This document shows positions 1 through 10,448 of a stretch of 64,000 bases of DNA, one piece after another (the first letter of the stretch is position 1; each line of letters opens with the position of its first letter). The stretch spans positions 63,061 to 127,060 of the forward strand of contig JAHLWZ010000291.1 in assembly GCA_020536535.1 (NCBI GenBank), in the 5' to 3' direction. The notes below the pieces were generated by a model. It had not been told where the DNA came from. It did no database searches and saw nothing but the letters and a program-made list of their open reading frames with translations. The position numbers were made by a program, and so were the translations under genes. The DNA comes from Pelomyxa schiedti. Taxonomy: Eukaryota > Evosea > Pelobiontida > Pelomyxidae.

Positions 1-150
1 AGGACAGTTGTCCCGTTGGGAGCGGCGCCAGCTCGGTGGACTCCAGAGTCTCCACGTCGCCGAACCCGAACCTGTTGGTGTACGCCAGCCAGCTCTATCT
101 CGAACACATACGGGCGCCTGCCGCCGTCGAACACTGGGGTACTGGAAACC
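1..150 (-). other. possible partial GC-rich coding exon at window edge
   Basis: The first ~150 bases are GC-rich compared with the AT-rich stretch that follows, as in the 5' coding exons elsewhere in this window. On the minus strand one frame stays open to the edge and looks protein-like (an aromatic/acidic stretch), following a possible splice acceptor near 110. The plus strand is also open in more than one frame, so strand and product are undecided. No family is recognised. This may be the 5' part of a gene that continues outside the window. Confidence 0.2.
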
Positions 151-283
151 GACGATCGAGGTTAGTGGAGGTCGTTGACGAGTTCTTGATCTGGAATTTC
201 TTGATTGTTTTTAAAAGGGAAAGAACTTGGTTTTTGTACAGTGTGGGCTGGTGTTTTTACATGGGTGGTTTCCTTTGGTGTTT

Positions 284-1464
284 TCAACAGAAACAACAGC
301 AGCACATTTTCTTTTTGTTGGTTAGTGTTGATTAAAAACCAAAAAAAACGGGAAGGTACTTTTCGAGCGGACTTCTGCAAGGCAAGTGCATCTCTCATTT
401 CTTCTGTTCCTTTCTTCACATCGTGATGGGCATGCTCTACATGCATTTCAATTTGGTCTACTAATTCCGTCTGTTATCATATATTGTTAATGAAAAGGTA
501 AAGGGTGCGGAATTGGTACCTGTGAGTCAACAAGAATGGCCATATCCAGGAATAGTTGATTGAGTTCGTTTATACTTTGTTGAAGGCGCAAAATATCATT
601 GTGCTTGTTTTCGACATATTCGAGGGCGCTTGTGGCTGCCATCAAAGAAGGATCTGTGCAACTGGAGTAAGGCAAAGCAAAAGGACAAAAGTGTAGAAAA
701 CGGGAAGCGACCAAGGGTAGCTTGTTGGAACATTCGTGTGTCGCCACTGTCAATGATCACTTGAACTTCCTCGTTTGTGATTGAAGGTTTCACTAATTTG
801 GATGAGATTGCGGCACGTAGATGTAGCAAAGAAACCTATTTTACACTGCCTTGTGAACCTGTCTTTAAGAGTTTTCTCAAATTCTTGTTGTACAGCCTGG
901 AACTCCTGTGCTGATTTGACAAACCTCTTAGCAGCTGCTGACAGCATGTTGTCGTGCATCCTACCTAATATTAGGAAGAAGTTTACGTATGGGTGGTCCT
1001 ACCTCTTCTCTGTGGGATTTCCGGGCTTGACTTTTTTCAATTGATCCAGTATGTTTTTAGTTTGGCCCACAAGCATTTCAAGTTCGTCGACTATTTGTCG
1101 TGCAGCTGCCTGCTTTTCTTAAAAGACTCAAGTGAGTATCAGACCATAACCCCGAGCACAAAGGAAAATAAAAATGCCATACTTTGGAGTTGGTCCCCGA
1201 TTGCCATCGTGCACTCCTTGATGGTTTGGCGAGCAGCTGCTACCTTTGCTGAGATTTGGGATGCATTGTTTTGTACAGTTTCTATGCCCTGTAATGCAAC
1301 ATGTATATTGAAACTTACGAATAAGTGAAAGGAAGAGAGTTACCCCTTCGAAGTTGCTGGCGTAGTCAGGAGGGGCGGCTCGCTAGTAATGCATTAACAC
1401 AAAATGGTGTACCAACGACGAGATAGATCTCACTTACCGCCAGATCACCCATTCTGTCGTTCAT
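284..1464 (-). CDS. syntaxin (Qa-SNARE) with a cysteine-cluster C-terminus
   Basis: A target-membrane SNARE for vesicle fusion. About eight exons. The N-terminal helical part (exons between 1464 and ~760) looks like the Habc regulatory bundle, and an exon near 870-955 carries a typical syntaxin helix followed by an RFTRQCKI-like end. The SNARE helix spans two exons (~660-533 and ~475-366); it holds LNQLFLDMAILVDSQ, whose Q is the zero-layer glutamine, and ends in QKSARK, where syntaxins normally enter the membrane anchor. The last exon, read in phase from an acceptor near 310, encodes only KMCCCCFC and a stop. There is no room for a hydrophobic transmembrane helix. Human syntaxin-11 is a known relative that also replaces its anchor with C-terminal cysteines, so palmitoylation is a reasonable inference. 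The start is the first in-frame ATG before the exon encoding MNDRMGDLA. The family call is firm; the last exon depends on one splice site. Confidence 0.86.
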
Positions 1465-1721
1465 CTTCGAATACGCGCCTCGTTACCCGCGTTGTCTTCG
1501 TTGTTGTGTGACAAAAAAACGATCGAAAACCCTTCTAGAATATCATCGTTCCCGGACTGATCCTCAATCTAGCAGATAGAACAAGGAGACTTAGAATTCA
1601 GTGCTTCAGTGTGGGTACCGGACTGGGTGGCACCCTCTTCGGGTCTGGGCGATAGTTCTGGCAGTTGCATTCAGATATTAGATGGTAATAGCCCAACAAC
1701 AAGGAGGAAAAACAAGGGAGA
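1465..1721. promoter_or_regulatory. divergent intergenic region, syntaxin / UTP23
   Basis: About 257 bp separate the start codons of two divergently transcribed genes, so both promoters must lie here or within the first exons. No TATA box or other named element is recognisable. Confidence 0.35.
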
Positions 1722-3162
1722 ATGAAGATCAAGCGGTTCAAGCGAGCGTCGAAAAAAGCGCTTCCTTTTTACCTGTCCACCTTCAAAATCGAGGAGCCTT
1801 TCTTCGTGCTGGGTCGGCATCCTTGCCGTTTTCTTTGTTTTTTTTTTTTTCTCACCGGAAACAAGTTGAGGGTGAATTTTTACGAGTTGCATTGTTCAAG
1901 AGAGCTAATATCAAAGTCACCATCCCGCGTTTCTTGAAAGGCAAAACTACCTTTGGTACATTACACTGTCCCTTTTTTTCCCCTGTATTTATGTGCTCAC
2001 TTGTCTACCAAACATTAAAGTCATTACTGAATGCACTATCCAGCAAATGAGAAAAATGGTTCTTTGACTTTCACTTTCCAAATTCCATTCTCTCACTCAC
2101 CCACTTTTATAGGGGGATGACTATGCTGGTGCTTTAATTGAGAGTAGAACTTTTGAGCGTGTGCAGTGCCACACCCCTTGTATTGATGCGTCCCAAGTAA
2201 CAATACTTTTTTCCCCTTCATCTCCTTTACCTCTCCCATAAGTGTCTATATGAGATGCTTAAGTGTAACAATGCTTCGAACCACCCTGGTACTCTTTAGC
2301 CTCTTTTTTGCACCCCTTTCAACTTTAGATAGATGCTAGGAAGTACTGGTTGTGCACAGTGGTATTTGCACGACTCTCCCCCACCGCTTGTCTCAATTGA
2401 AACGCCAGACTCCCGGACTTACAGATGCTATCAAGCCGTTTCTTAGTGTACCAGTGATAACATTTTTGGATCCAAAAGTGGACACAGGAACATTCACTCT
2501 CCTTCCTCCTCCTGGTGCCGCTGTCAGATTGCGTGATAAAGTAGGCCTTGCCTTTTTTGGCATCTAATCCCTTCTAGAGACTGCCAAGCAAACTTTTGGG
2601 GATGCCAGTAACTACCACACAAGCGGGTACACATCAAATAACTGCTGCACCTGGAGGTCTCACAAAGAAAACCACTGGAAGTTCTGCAAAGTCAACAGTT
2701 AGAGGTGGGAAGCCAACTACAGCGAACCAAGCAAGGCCCTCTTTCCGCTCCAGGGCATTCAACTCTACTGCATTTAAGCAGATTAAAGCAAAACCAATAC
2801 CAAAGAAGAAAACTCCCCCAAAAAAGGGCACCAAGAAAGTTCCAACCAAGAAATCTCCACGGACACAGCCAGGAGAAGCAGCCCCCAAGCAACCCACAAC
2901 CCCCACAACCCCAGAACAACAACCCGCCCCTAAAGAACCTACTCCTGAGAAAGTTGTTCCCCACTTCTCTATCTCCATTTAATCCCCCCCACAGGAACCC
3001 GAAGCAAAACACAAGAAAACGCGGCGATCAAAGAAAAAGAAGCCAGCCCCACAGACTACCACCACAACGGCAAGCACACTTCCACCAACGCAACAAGAAG
3101 CACCACAATCCCCTCCCGCCAAAAAACCACGCACTGAACGGGCCCAGGCAGCCGATCCCTGA
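1722..3162 (+). CDS. UTP23: UTP23-like rRNA-processing factor (degenerate PIN domain) with Lys/Pro-rich tail
   Basis: A predicted nucleolar component of the small-subunit processome for 18S rRNA maturation. Exon 1 starts MKIKRFKRASKKAL and leads through an IEEPFFVL segment; splicing at ~1809/1864 gives VLVEGEFLRVAL, matching the VLVDGTFLQAAL strand-helix of UTP23/FCF1 PIN domains. Here the usual first acidic position is Glu rather than Asp. Later exons supply a DDYAGALIESRTFERVQC segment (~2116-2190), an IDARKYWLCT segment and TDAIKPFLSVPVITFLDP (~2425-2480), the equivalent of the family's conserved end of the fold. A 37-nt intron follows at ~2547. The C-terminal ~150 residues are a basic, Pro/Thr-rich tail with repeated KK-P blocks and a final AKKPRTERAQAADP, suggesting nucleolar retention. 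It converges on the macrodomain gene with only ~70 bp between stops. FCF1/UTP24 is the alternative, but the order of motifs fits UTP23 better. Confidence 0.75.
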
Positions 3163-3231
3163 AAAAAGAAGTTTCCGCACAAGAACCACATTCCATACTT
3201 TTTTTTTATTTTTTTTTGTTTCTATCAAAAA

Positions 3232-5545
3232 TTAGAGTTTTAGTCGCTTTGGTATGGGGGAAGAGTAGTCCACAGCGTCTGCACCGCCTTGTAGCTGTTG
3301 CTGTTGTTGTGCAGCGGCAGCAACGGCGGCAGCGGCAGCCACTTGTTGTTGCTGTAGTGCCCCCATGTTGACTCCCATCATGGGAAGTCCCACAGGCAAC
3401 ACGTAGGGGTTGGGGGGCTGTGGAGCCATTATAGGTATAGCAACGCCTGGTAGCACCGGCGCCAGCGGGACTGTTGGGGGTGGAGGCCCTACCATTGGAA
3501 CTCCGACTGGCATTCCCATGGAGAGTGGGGGTGCATTTGGTGAGGGTGTTTGTAGAACAGGGCCTGGGATGGCAGGAGAGCTGGCAAACATCGGCGCCGG
3601 CGATTTGGCGAATCCAACTGATAGCTTGACGTTAATGCCAGGGATGTGCTTGTTGTGCAGCGCAACTATGGCAGCATTGGCAGCACTACGAGACTTGAAG
3701 TCGACAAACGCCGCGCGTGTACCGCTTTCCTCTCGTTGCTTATTGCGCAGCAGAACCACTTGATGAAGTGGGCCGTAGACACTGAAAACATAGGCCAGTT
3801 GTGCCTCTGACCAGGACGTTGGTACGAATCCAACATGAAGTCGGGCAGATTCAGTTTGAGTAGTCGTTGTTAATACTGGTTGACCGGGAGGTGGTGGAAG
3901 TAGAGGTGCTGTAGATTGAGACTGTCCACCCTCAAGCTTGACATGCACAGGTGGCTGAGTGAAGATATAGATAGGCATATCAGTGAAAATTTTCTGTAAA
4001 ATAGTCAACAGAAAGTCATTCCATTTAGAACGTCAAACTTGTAGCATTCCCTTGACCAGTTCCCATGAACTTGGGCTACTGCATCCCAGGAAAGTTGCAC
4101 CAATTTTAAGCCGCTCTGGAATAGGTTTCTGAAACAACATCATTTCCTAAACAACAACAACCATCTTGCACTAACCTGATTCCTCAGCTGTGAAATAAAC
4201 CGAGATAAACCTAACCTCATTGCTTGATAGCACAACTTTCTATATTTCAGTGAGTGAAGAGCTTTGGGTCCGAATAACTGACCTCTTTGAACGAGAATTT
4301 TCGTAATGTGCATAAAGGTTTACAAAGACAACTTGGTCACTTGTTGACACTGCTGAAAAATGACCCAATTTTTTTGGGGAAGCAGGAGTTTTGGAGTCAA
4401 CTTCTAGAACTTCTGGCCATCGTGACTTCACATCTTTAGATAAACCTAGGAATGGTGAAACTCAAGAAAGGAGAAAAGGAAAAGAAACCAGAGCCAGAGC
4501 TGAAACAACTGCAGTCCTGGATAAGGAGATTGCAATCACTGAGAGTAAAATCACCTGAACATTCAATTACACCAACACGGTCTTCATGCTGGTAGGTTAC
4601 GGTAGCTTCCTTTTCCCTATGAAAGAAATGAGTTCCTTAGATGACTTCAACTCGAAATCCAATACATGTTGGTTACGTATTCTGGAAGTGGAATTGATGA
4701 CATAAAAGGTGCCATTTCTTCCAAAATATCTTGCTGCAAAAGGAATTGCTCTACAGTGGTCGAACTGGAGTCTTCTGAAGTTTTTTTCGGGGACTAGTCA
4801 GAACATAGTTGCATTAAAAAGGACGTACCGGATGACGCAGCCTCTGAGCTTGCAGGGTCGTGCTTGGCAAAGTCGATATCAGGGTTAGGTTCGGAATCTT
4901 CTGCGACAAAATGGCAGCACGCATCGTTGTCGGGATCGAAGAAGGCAAGATAGCTGACAGCGGCAGAGTTAGACGCGTTGTTGGCATTTGCGCTGCTGGG
5001 TGTGTTGTTGGCCGCAACGTTTGTGGAGGGTTGTGTCGAGTTGGCAATCGCGTTGTTTGCGTTCGCACAAGTTGTAGTATTGGTGGGGGGTGCAGTGTTC
5101 GCTGTTAATGGCGCTAATACGCTTGTCGTTGTGTTGGTGTTGATGTTAGCCACCATCGGCGATGACAACAGCAGAGACGGTGGCGGTTGTGGGGGCGTTG
5201 ATGATGCTGCAAAGGCCGCACGCAATGAATGCACGTCGTTGCGAAGCGACGCCATTTCAGTTCGTAGCATGTCGTTCTCCTGCGCTACTCTCATCACTAT
5301 AGTAGACAAGCGAGAAAATTCTTGCCTCAAGCTTGCCATTTCCGCAGAAACCTTGTTTTTTAAATATAAATGCAAATGCATTCCAAAGGGGTACATAGTC
5401 CTATATTGATACGTACTTGAGCGACGATAGGCGTTTGTTGTTGCTGCTGTTGCATGTAGTATTGCTGGTACTGTTGGTATTGTTGCTGGTACCTCTGTTG
5501 CTGCTGCTGTTGCATCAAGATCTGCTGTTGTTGTTGAGGTTCCAT
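3232..5545 (-). CDS. polyQ / coiled-coil / macrodomain / RRM fusion protein
   Basis: One gene appears to link an ADP-ribose-binding fold to an RNA-binding domain. Exon 1 (5545-~5420) is glutamine-rich; after a short intron comes a coiled coil (~5350-5210) and an Asn/Thr/Ala-rich linker. An intron at ~4837-4800 (GTACGT donor) joins this to the macrodomain, built from small exons between ~4600 and ~3970. Recognisable pieces are NLLIQDCSCFSSGSG, then LSKDVKSRWPEV, KLGHFSAV, VVFVNLYAHYE, KIGATFLGCSSPSSWELV and FTDMPIYIF. These follow the Appr-1''-p type order (CNC-like loop, K-x-x-P, LG, NLY-Q, G-x-G-like, final strand). The last exon has a Pro/Thr linker and one RRM (~3850-3590) with RNP2 LHVGFV and RNP1-like RAAFVDFK, CELF/Bruno-like in style, then a Pro-rich tail with short Q and A runs. 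The start ATG is the first in frame. Possible role: ADP-ribose-linked RNA regulation, by inference only. Confidence 0.7.
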
Positions 5546-5823
5546 TGTCGTGACTACGGTGTCGTGGCGTGTGTTGGTGCCGGACAAATCGTTTGATTTT
5601 TTTTTTTGTCACACAATCAATCTCCACACGATGAGGAGATCTTCCAATGCTCCCTGCAGAAGAATTTCTGGAGGAATGTAATGGCGCATTACTACTTGCC
5701 GTTGATGGAATGGAATCTGGAGGAGTAACTGGACCAATGTCTGCCAAGTTGGATAATTCGAAGAAGGCCAAACAGCCTTGCCCGAAGAGCAAATTTTTTT
5801 TCTATTAACCTTTTTCTCCACGT

Positions 5824-7534
5824 ATGCGACGTACTCCTGTAGACGACAACAAAGGCGTAGTGGTGCGCGTTGGACCAACCAACGTAACACCGCCCAATGT
5901 AGTTCCGAACAGAAGCACAACAACACCACAAAACCAAATTTTGCCTCCACCAACAGCAATAACAACGTCGTCGACGCCGCAGCGCCACAGCGCCGCCCGC
6001 GCATCACCACCTCCTCCCATAATCCCTGGAACCAACAGCGGCAGCACAGGCAGCAGCACCGGCAGCAGAACAACAGCGTCCACGGTGGGGAACCCTACGC
6101 ACCGCCGAAGGCAAAATTACAGCGACTTCCAGCCGGACTCGGTGTTCGTGGTCTGCACGCAGTGCCAGGCCGCGCCGGTCGCGTCGCCGGCCAAGATCCG
6201 CCCGCGCTGCTCGCTCTGCCACGACGCCTCCGTCGTCGTCGCGCACGACCCGCGGTGCTGGGCCGAGCTGTGCTGCCGCGGCGTCGCGGCGCGCTGCGGC
6301 TCGGCCAGGTGCGAGGGCGAGGGGCACCCCGCCGCCGTCGCCGAGTTCACCGCCCGCTGCGGCCGCGACGTCGACCCGAGCGTCGCCGCCTCGAGCCCCG
6401 CGAGGTTCAGGCAGGAGCACGGCGGCGGCAGGAGGACAGTGTGCAACGCAGCGGCCGCCGTGGTTCAGGCTTTGTTTGACAACTCCATGGCCCCCGGCTA
6501 TGTGCAAAGGAGGTGTGTGACGTGCAACAGGCCCTCCGATGTATGTACTTCCCTCGCTCACCACCACTGGAGTTGCAACGGGGTATATATATATATATAT
6601 ATATAGAGTATAGAGATAAGAGAAAAAGAGTGAAGAATGAGTGGGGGTACAATAGATTCGGGCACTAAAATTCATTTAGGTCATGCTGTTCTTTCCTGAG
6701 CCTTGCACGCATGCGGTATGCCCAGGTTGTTTTGTTTCTAGCTGGGGTGCGAAGATACGAAGCAAACGATTACCGTGGAACCCTGACAAAAAGATGCATG
6801 GAATAAACTGCCCTGGTATCCTTCATAGAGACCCTCCTTTCACCAACGATTTTTAGTTGGCTGCCCAGTTTTCATTCATGATGCAAGCCTATTGAAACTT
6901 TGTGGCGAGAGAGACTACCAACAGTACAGTCACATTCTTTCTAATGAGATTGCTGTAACTTGCCAAGCTATTTATAGAGACGTGGTATTAATGTCTCAAT
7001 AGTGCCTTGGCAGCCACGGCATATACTGTTCTACCCTTAGGTGCTCGTCTGAACCATTCCTGCCCACAAATATTGAGTCGTACAAGGCTTTGTGTACTAA
7101 ATGCGAGGTACAACAACCAACATTATAACCACAATTTCACACTCCGAAACAGAACCGAACCTGCGTTCGGTGCCTGCAAGAAAGCTCTGCTTGCAGTTGT
7201 GTATACACAGTCACGGAAGTATCCATAAAACTGGTACCATTTGACAAAACCCCCGGCCTCACTGTGACTGTATGAATACCCCTCCTGGGATTGGTGGCCT
7301 CTGGCAATTTAAACGCTAACCTAGGTTAGTCGAGAGGAAAAAATAGCTGCACTCAAAGCTGTAATACAACACCACTTGGGTCATGAAGCCTCCTCCCAAC
7401 AACTTTATCTCTTTGGAAAAGAATATCCACCAATACCAGACAATGCAATCATACGATCCTTTGCGTTTGAAAACCCCGCTGTAGTACTGTATCTTGAAGT
7501 GCTCACCAACCACGCAAACCCTGCTCTGTATTAA
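5824..7534 (+). CDS. parkin-like RING0-RING1-IBR protein with C-terminal ubiquitin-like domain, no RING2
   Basis: Starts at ATG 5824 with a ~90-residue disordered Pro/Thr/Ser region. A GC-rich exon encodes a RING0/UPD-like block (~6130-6360) with VVCTQCQ, RPRCSLCHD, ELCCRG and RCEGEG. Exons at ~6680-6830 give a RING1 with EPCTHAVCPGCF followed by a parkin-like linker ending INCPG, then VGCPVFIHDASLLKL. A 21-nt intron (6982-7002) leads to an IBR with the spacing C-x4-C-x16-C-x2-C-x4-C-x2-C-x6-C-x-C (~7025-7180). The frame then runs into TEVSIKLVPFDKTPGLTVT and, after an intron ending ~7315, a segment with QLYLFGKEYPPIP and VVLYLEVL that reads as a ubiquitin-like domain, then stop. No RING2 is visible, so the catalytic cysteine of RBR ligases is missing. 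In parkin the UBL is N-terminal, so this order is reversed. A (TA)11 tract lies in one intron. Confidence 0.7.
6584..6605. repeat. (TA)11 microsatellite in an intron
   Basis: An uninterrupted TA dinucleotide run inside the intron between the RING0 and RING1 exons of the parkin-like gene. Confidence 0.95.
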
Positions 7535-7684
7535 GCCTATTAATATCACTCCCAATTTGATCCGCCCAACTTGAATCCGAGAGGAATCGTATTTATAGTA
7601 ACGAATACGAAAATTCGCCACGGCTTGATAAGGCCCACACCGCCGATCTTAGAGTTCACAGAAAAAAAAAAACCGAAAAAAACG

Positions 7685-10213
7685 ATGGCATTTCTGTCGC
7701 AAATTAATGGTTTTGATAAGGCGAAGCTCAAGGAGACCGACACAGTTGTGAGGCATTTCTACGCCATTTGCGCCGACGACCCTGTTCCCAAAACAGGAGC
7801 CACTTCGTCATCTGCTACTGTTGCGCATGACGAATCGGCGGCATCATCGAGTGACAGCAATCCCCTGCCGCCTGTTTCCGATCAGCAACGACAACAAAAC
7901 TTAGATGTAAATAATCAACAACCGCCGCGGTCATCTGCGGCACCTGCATCTGGATCTGAGAGCGTGGCTGAGGTGGTGGTGCCAAGGGCTAAACCGCTGG
8001 TGGCAACCAGTCCGCCCTCCCATAGTTCAAATCTGGCGAAGACACTGAAGCGCATATCATTGGAGCCGGGAACGGAAAGGATGTTGTATGGCTTGAGGTC
8101 ACACGAAGTGGTTCTGGTGGAGGTTTGTAGTTTTCTTTGAATGCAAATATTATTGTGGGTGGTTACAATGGAACTGTGGGCAGCATTTCTAAATGAAACA
8201 ACAGAATTGTGTGAAGAGCAAAATTCTTCTTCGAATGAACCAAAGGCTATCCATGATTGTATTCTTGAATTGCGTGTGAGTATCTTTGGTCTACATCCAA
8301 TGAGTACATTGCCTCACAATACCAAGGAATTGTACTATAAAATTGTTGGACTCCGCAGTTTTAACATCGAGAACCTGTCGCATCATCAATTGTACAGATT
8401 GTGAATTTGCATTTGAAGGTCTTTCGAGCTAACCGCTATTGTATCGCTCACATATTACAGATATCGATGCCCGTAAAGTAGAGTGTTTTGGCACACAAGG
8501 CTGTAGATTTGTATATATTGGTGACACAGTATTGCTGGAATCAGAGGTAGCCATTTTCAGAGAAGGTTTCCCTGCTTGTGAAAAATTTTTATCTCGTAAC
8601 TCCTTTTTTTCAGGGTGCAGACGTAACACCATCGCCACTGGCGAAATTACTTCACTTGAAGCGATTGACATAGTGTACAAGGTGTGCCAAGTTTATGAGA
8701 TCAGTACTGTCTAAAATATATTTGTAGACAGAAACTGTGGAGGAAATTCCTGAAGGAGAGGGACAAGTTTGGCTAAGTACTATAGATACAGCAAGAAATA
8801 TTCAATTCCATAATTTGATTGATGCTGGAGTGTTCAATAAGGTAGGAAGTTCCTTCCTAATTAGTAGGTGCCTCACATCTTAAAGCGAAGTCTCTCAATT
8901 TTGCAAAAGCTAAGCCCCTTCATCAGTCCGGCCCTCCCTGGTGACGAGGCTTTCAATGTAATTTCTGCAAGTATTACAACAAGCCAGATTCTTAGCGCCT
9001 TGGACACACTGAGCAATGTACCCCAGCACACTCCTGAGGAAATTTTACAAGCCTATGACTCTGAAAGGTGTGAGTACTATGAACCAGAAGAGTCTCTCCG
9101 TAAAAAGGTTCTTTCTCATTCCCTAAAATGGGCAACCTAACAGAAAGCAGGCAGCTGAAGTTGGCGAATTGTTGCGTAGTTCCAAGCACACTGTTGTATA
9201 CACGGGTGCCGGAATCAGCACAAGTACAGGTAACACTACCTCCTTACTCCCAAATATCTGAAGCCCGTAGGAATCGGGGACTTCCGGGGTCCTCAAGGCT
9301 TATGGACTTGCCAAGACAAGGTACTTTTGTGGCGCAATCAGAATAAGCAGTAACTTCTCTTCAGGGTGTAGCAATGGTAGGAAAAGAAATTACATACAAA
9401 GAAGTGCACCCTACTTTTGCCCACTATGCCATCACTGAACTGGCAAAGAATAGGCTGGTACAATTCTTATTGACCACCAATGTAGATGGACTCCATGCTC
9501 GCAGGTAAGGGCGCCATACCCGCAAGCCCACAATACCAACAATTCATGCAGTGACTTTCCAAGACACATTCTCGTGGAGCTCCATGGGTCTTGCTACAAA
9601 GAAGTTTGCAGGAATTGCAAGAAGGTGTTCATCAGAGATTTTGATATCTGGAATGATACAAATGCCTTGTATAGGCAGCATGAAACCGGCCGCCTATGCG
9701 ATTTTTGCCATGCCCCACTACAGGTACCGTTTTACAGCTATATACTCCAACATCTAATAACATGCCCTCGTCAACAGGACACGGGAGTTGCTTTTGGTGA
9801 AACGTACCGGGATCCCCTTGACTCGGTGAAGGCCTCGTGGCACGCCCGCAAATCGACCCTTGGCATCATACTAGGAACCTCCATGAATGTACAGAGTGCC
9901 GCCTCCTACCCAGAAAAGGTACTCAAAAAAAAAATTAAACAATTACAGAACACGCCACAAACAACACTCACTGAAGCTCCACATGTAGGCACTGAGAAAT
10001 GGCGGCAAGCTTGTGCTCGTCAACCTCCAAGCGACGCCTTACGACTACCTGATGTCGCAGCCCGGCAACATCCGGGTGTGGGCCCGCATCGACGAATTCC
10101 TCAAGATGGTCTTGGACTACCTCGGGATATCACCGACCTGGGCTCCTCAGAGCGGCGCTGACGGCGGCGTGTGTGCCACCCCAACGGCTGGAGCGCCAGA
10201 TTCCAAGTCTTAG
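7685..10213 (+). CDS. SIRT6/7-type (class IV) sirtuin with N-terminal beta-thymosin/WH2 motif
   Basis: A predicted NAD-dependent protein deacylase. Catalytic exons lie between ~9150 and 10213: VVYTGAGISTST and GIGDFRGPQGLW (class IV loop), LTTNVDGLHAR (NAD/substrate site), VELHGSCY (catalytic His), two CxxC zinc pairs in CRNCKK and CDFCHAPL, GIILGTSMNVQSA and NLQATPYD. These match SIRT6/7 in order. The N-terminus begins MAFLSQINGFDKAKLKETDT, where FDKAKLKETDT is a near-perfect beta-thymosin actin-binding motif (family LKKT/LKET core). It is followed by a Ser/Gln-rich linker and an unrecognised region in exons ~8190-9110. Those exons have consistent splice phases and no intervening start is needed, so I annotate one gene. 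Two adjacent genes cannot be excluded, because the exon boundaries at ~8130-8560 are the least certain. The last exon is markedly GC-rich and has a disordered tail. Confidence 0.72.
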
Positions 10214-10448
10214 GAGATGAGAGGACGAGTTTGGAAGGGAAAAAGAGGAACAACAAAAAAAAAAGTTGTTTTCTGTGTTGTGAGCTTGATTCCACGGGTT
10301 TTACGTAAAAGGAAGCTGTCGGTTGGCCTTTTCGGTTCTTTTTGGGCGGGTGGAACTCTTCCACGTGTGAGGGTGAACAAAAAGAAAAAAAAAGGGTTCG
10401 GCTGTGGATCGTGGATCTCAAGGCTCCTTCCTCCCTTTTGTTTCGGTT

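Noticed and set aside
6004-6675. Minus-strand 220-residue frame over the parkin-like gene
   Set aside because: Product of GC-rich composition; the plus frame has the cysteine motifs and splicing.
10404-10448. Earlier non-ATG start for the receptor kinase
   Set aside because: The ATG at 10449 directly precedes the signal anchor; upstream codons lack ATG.
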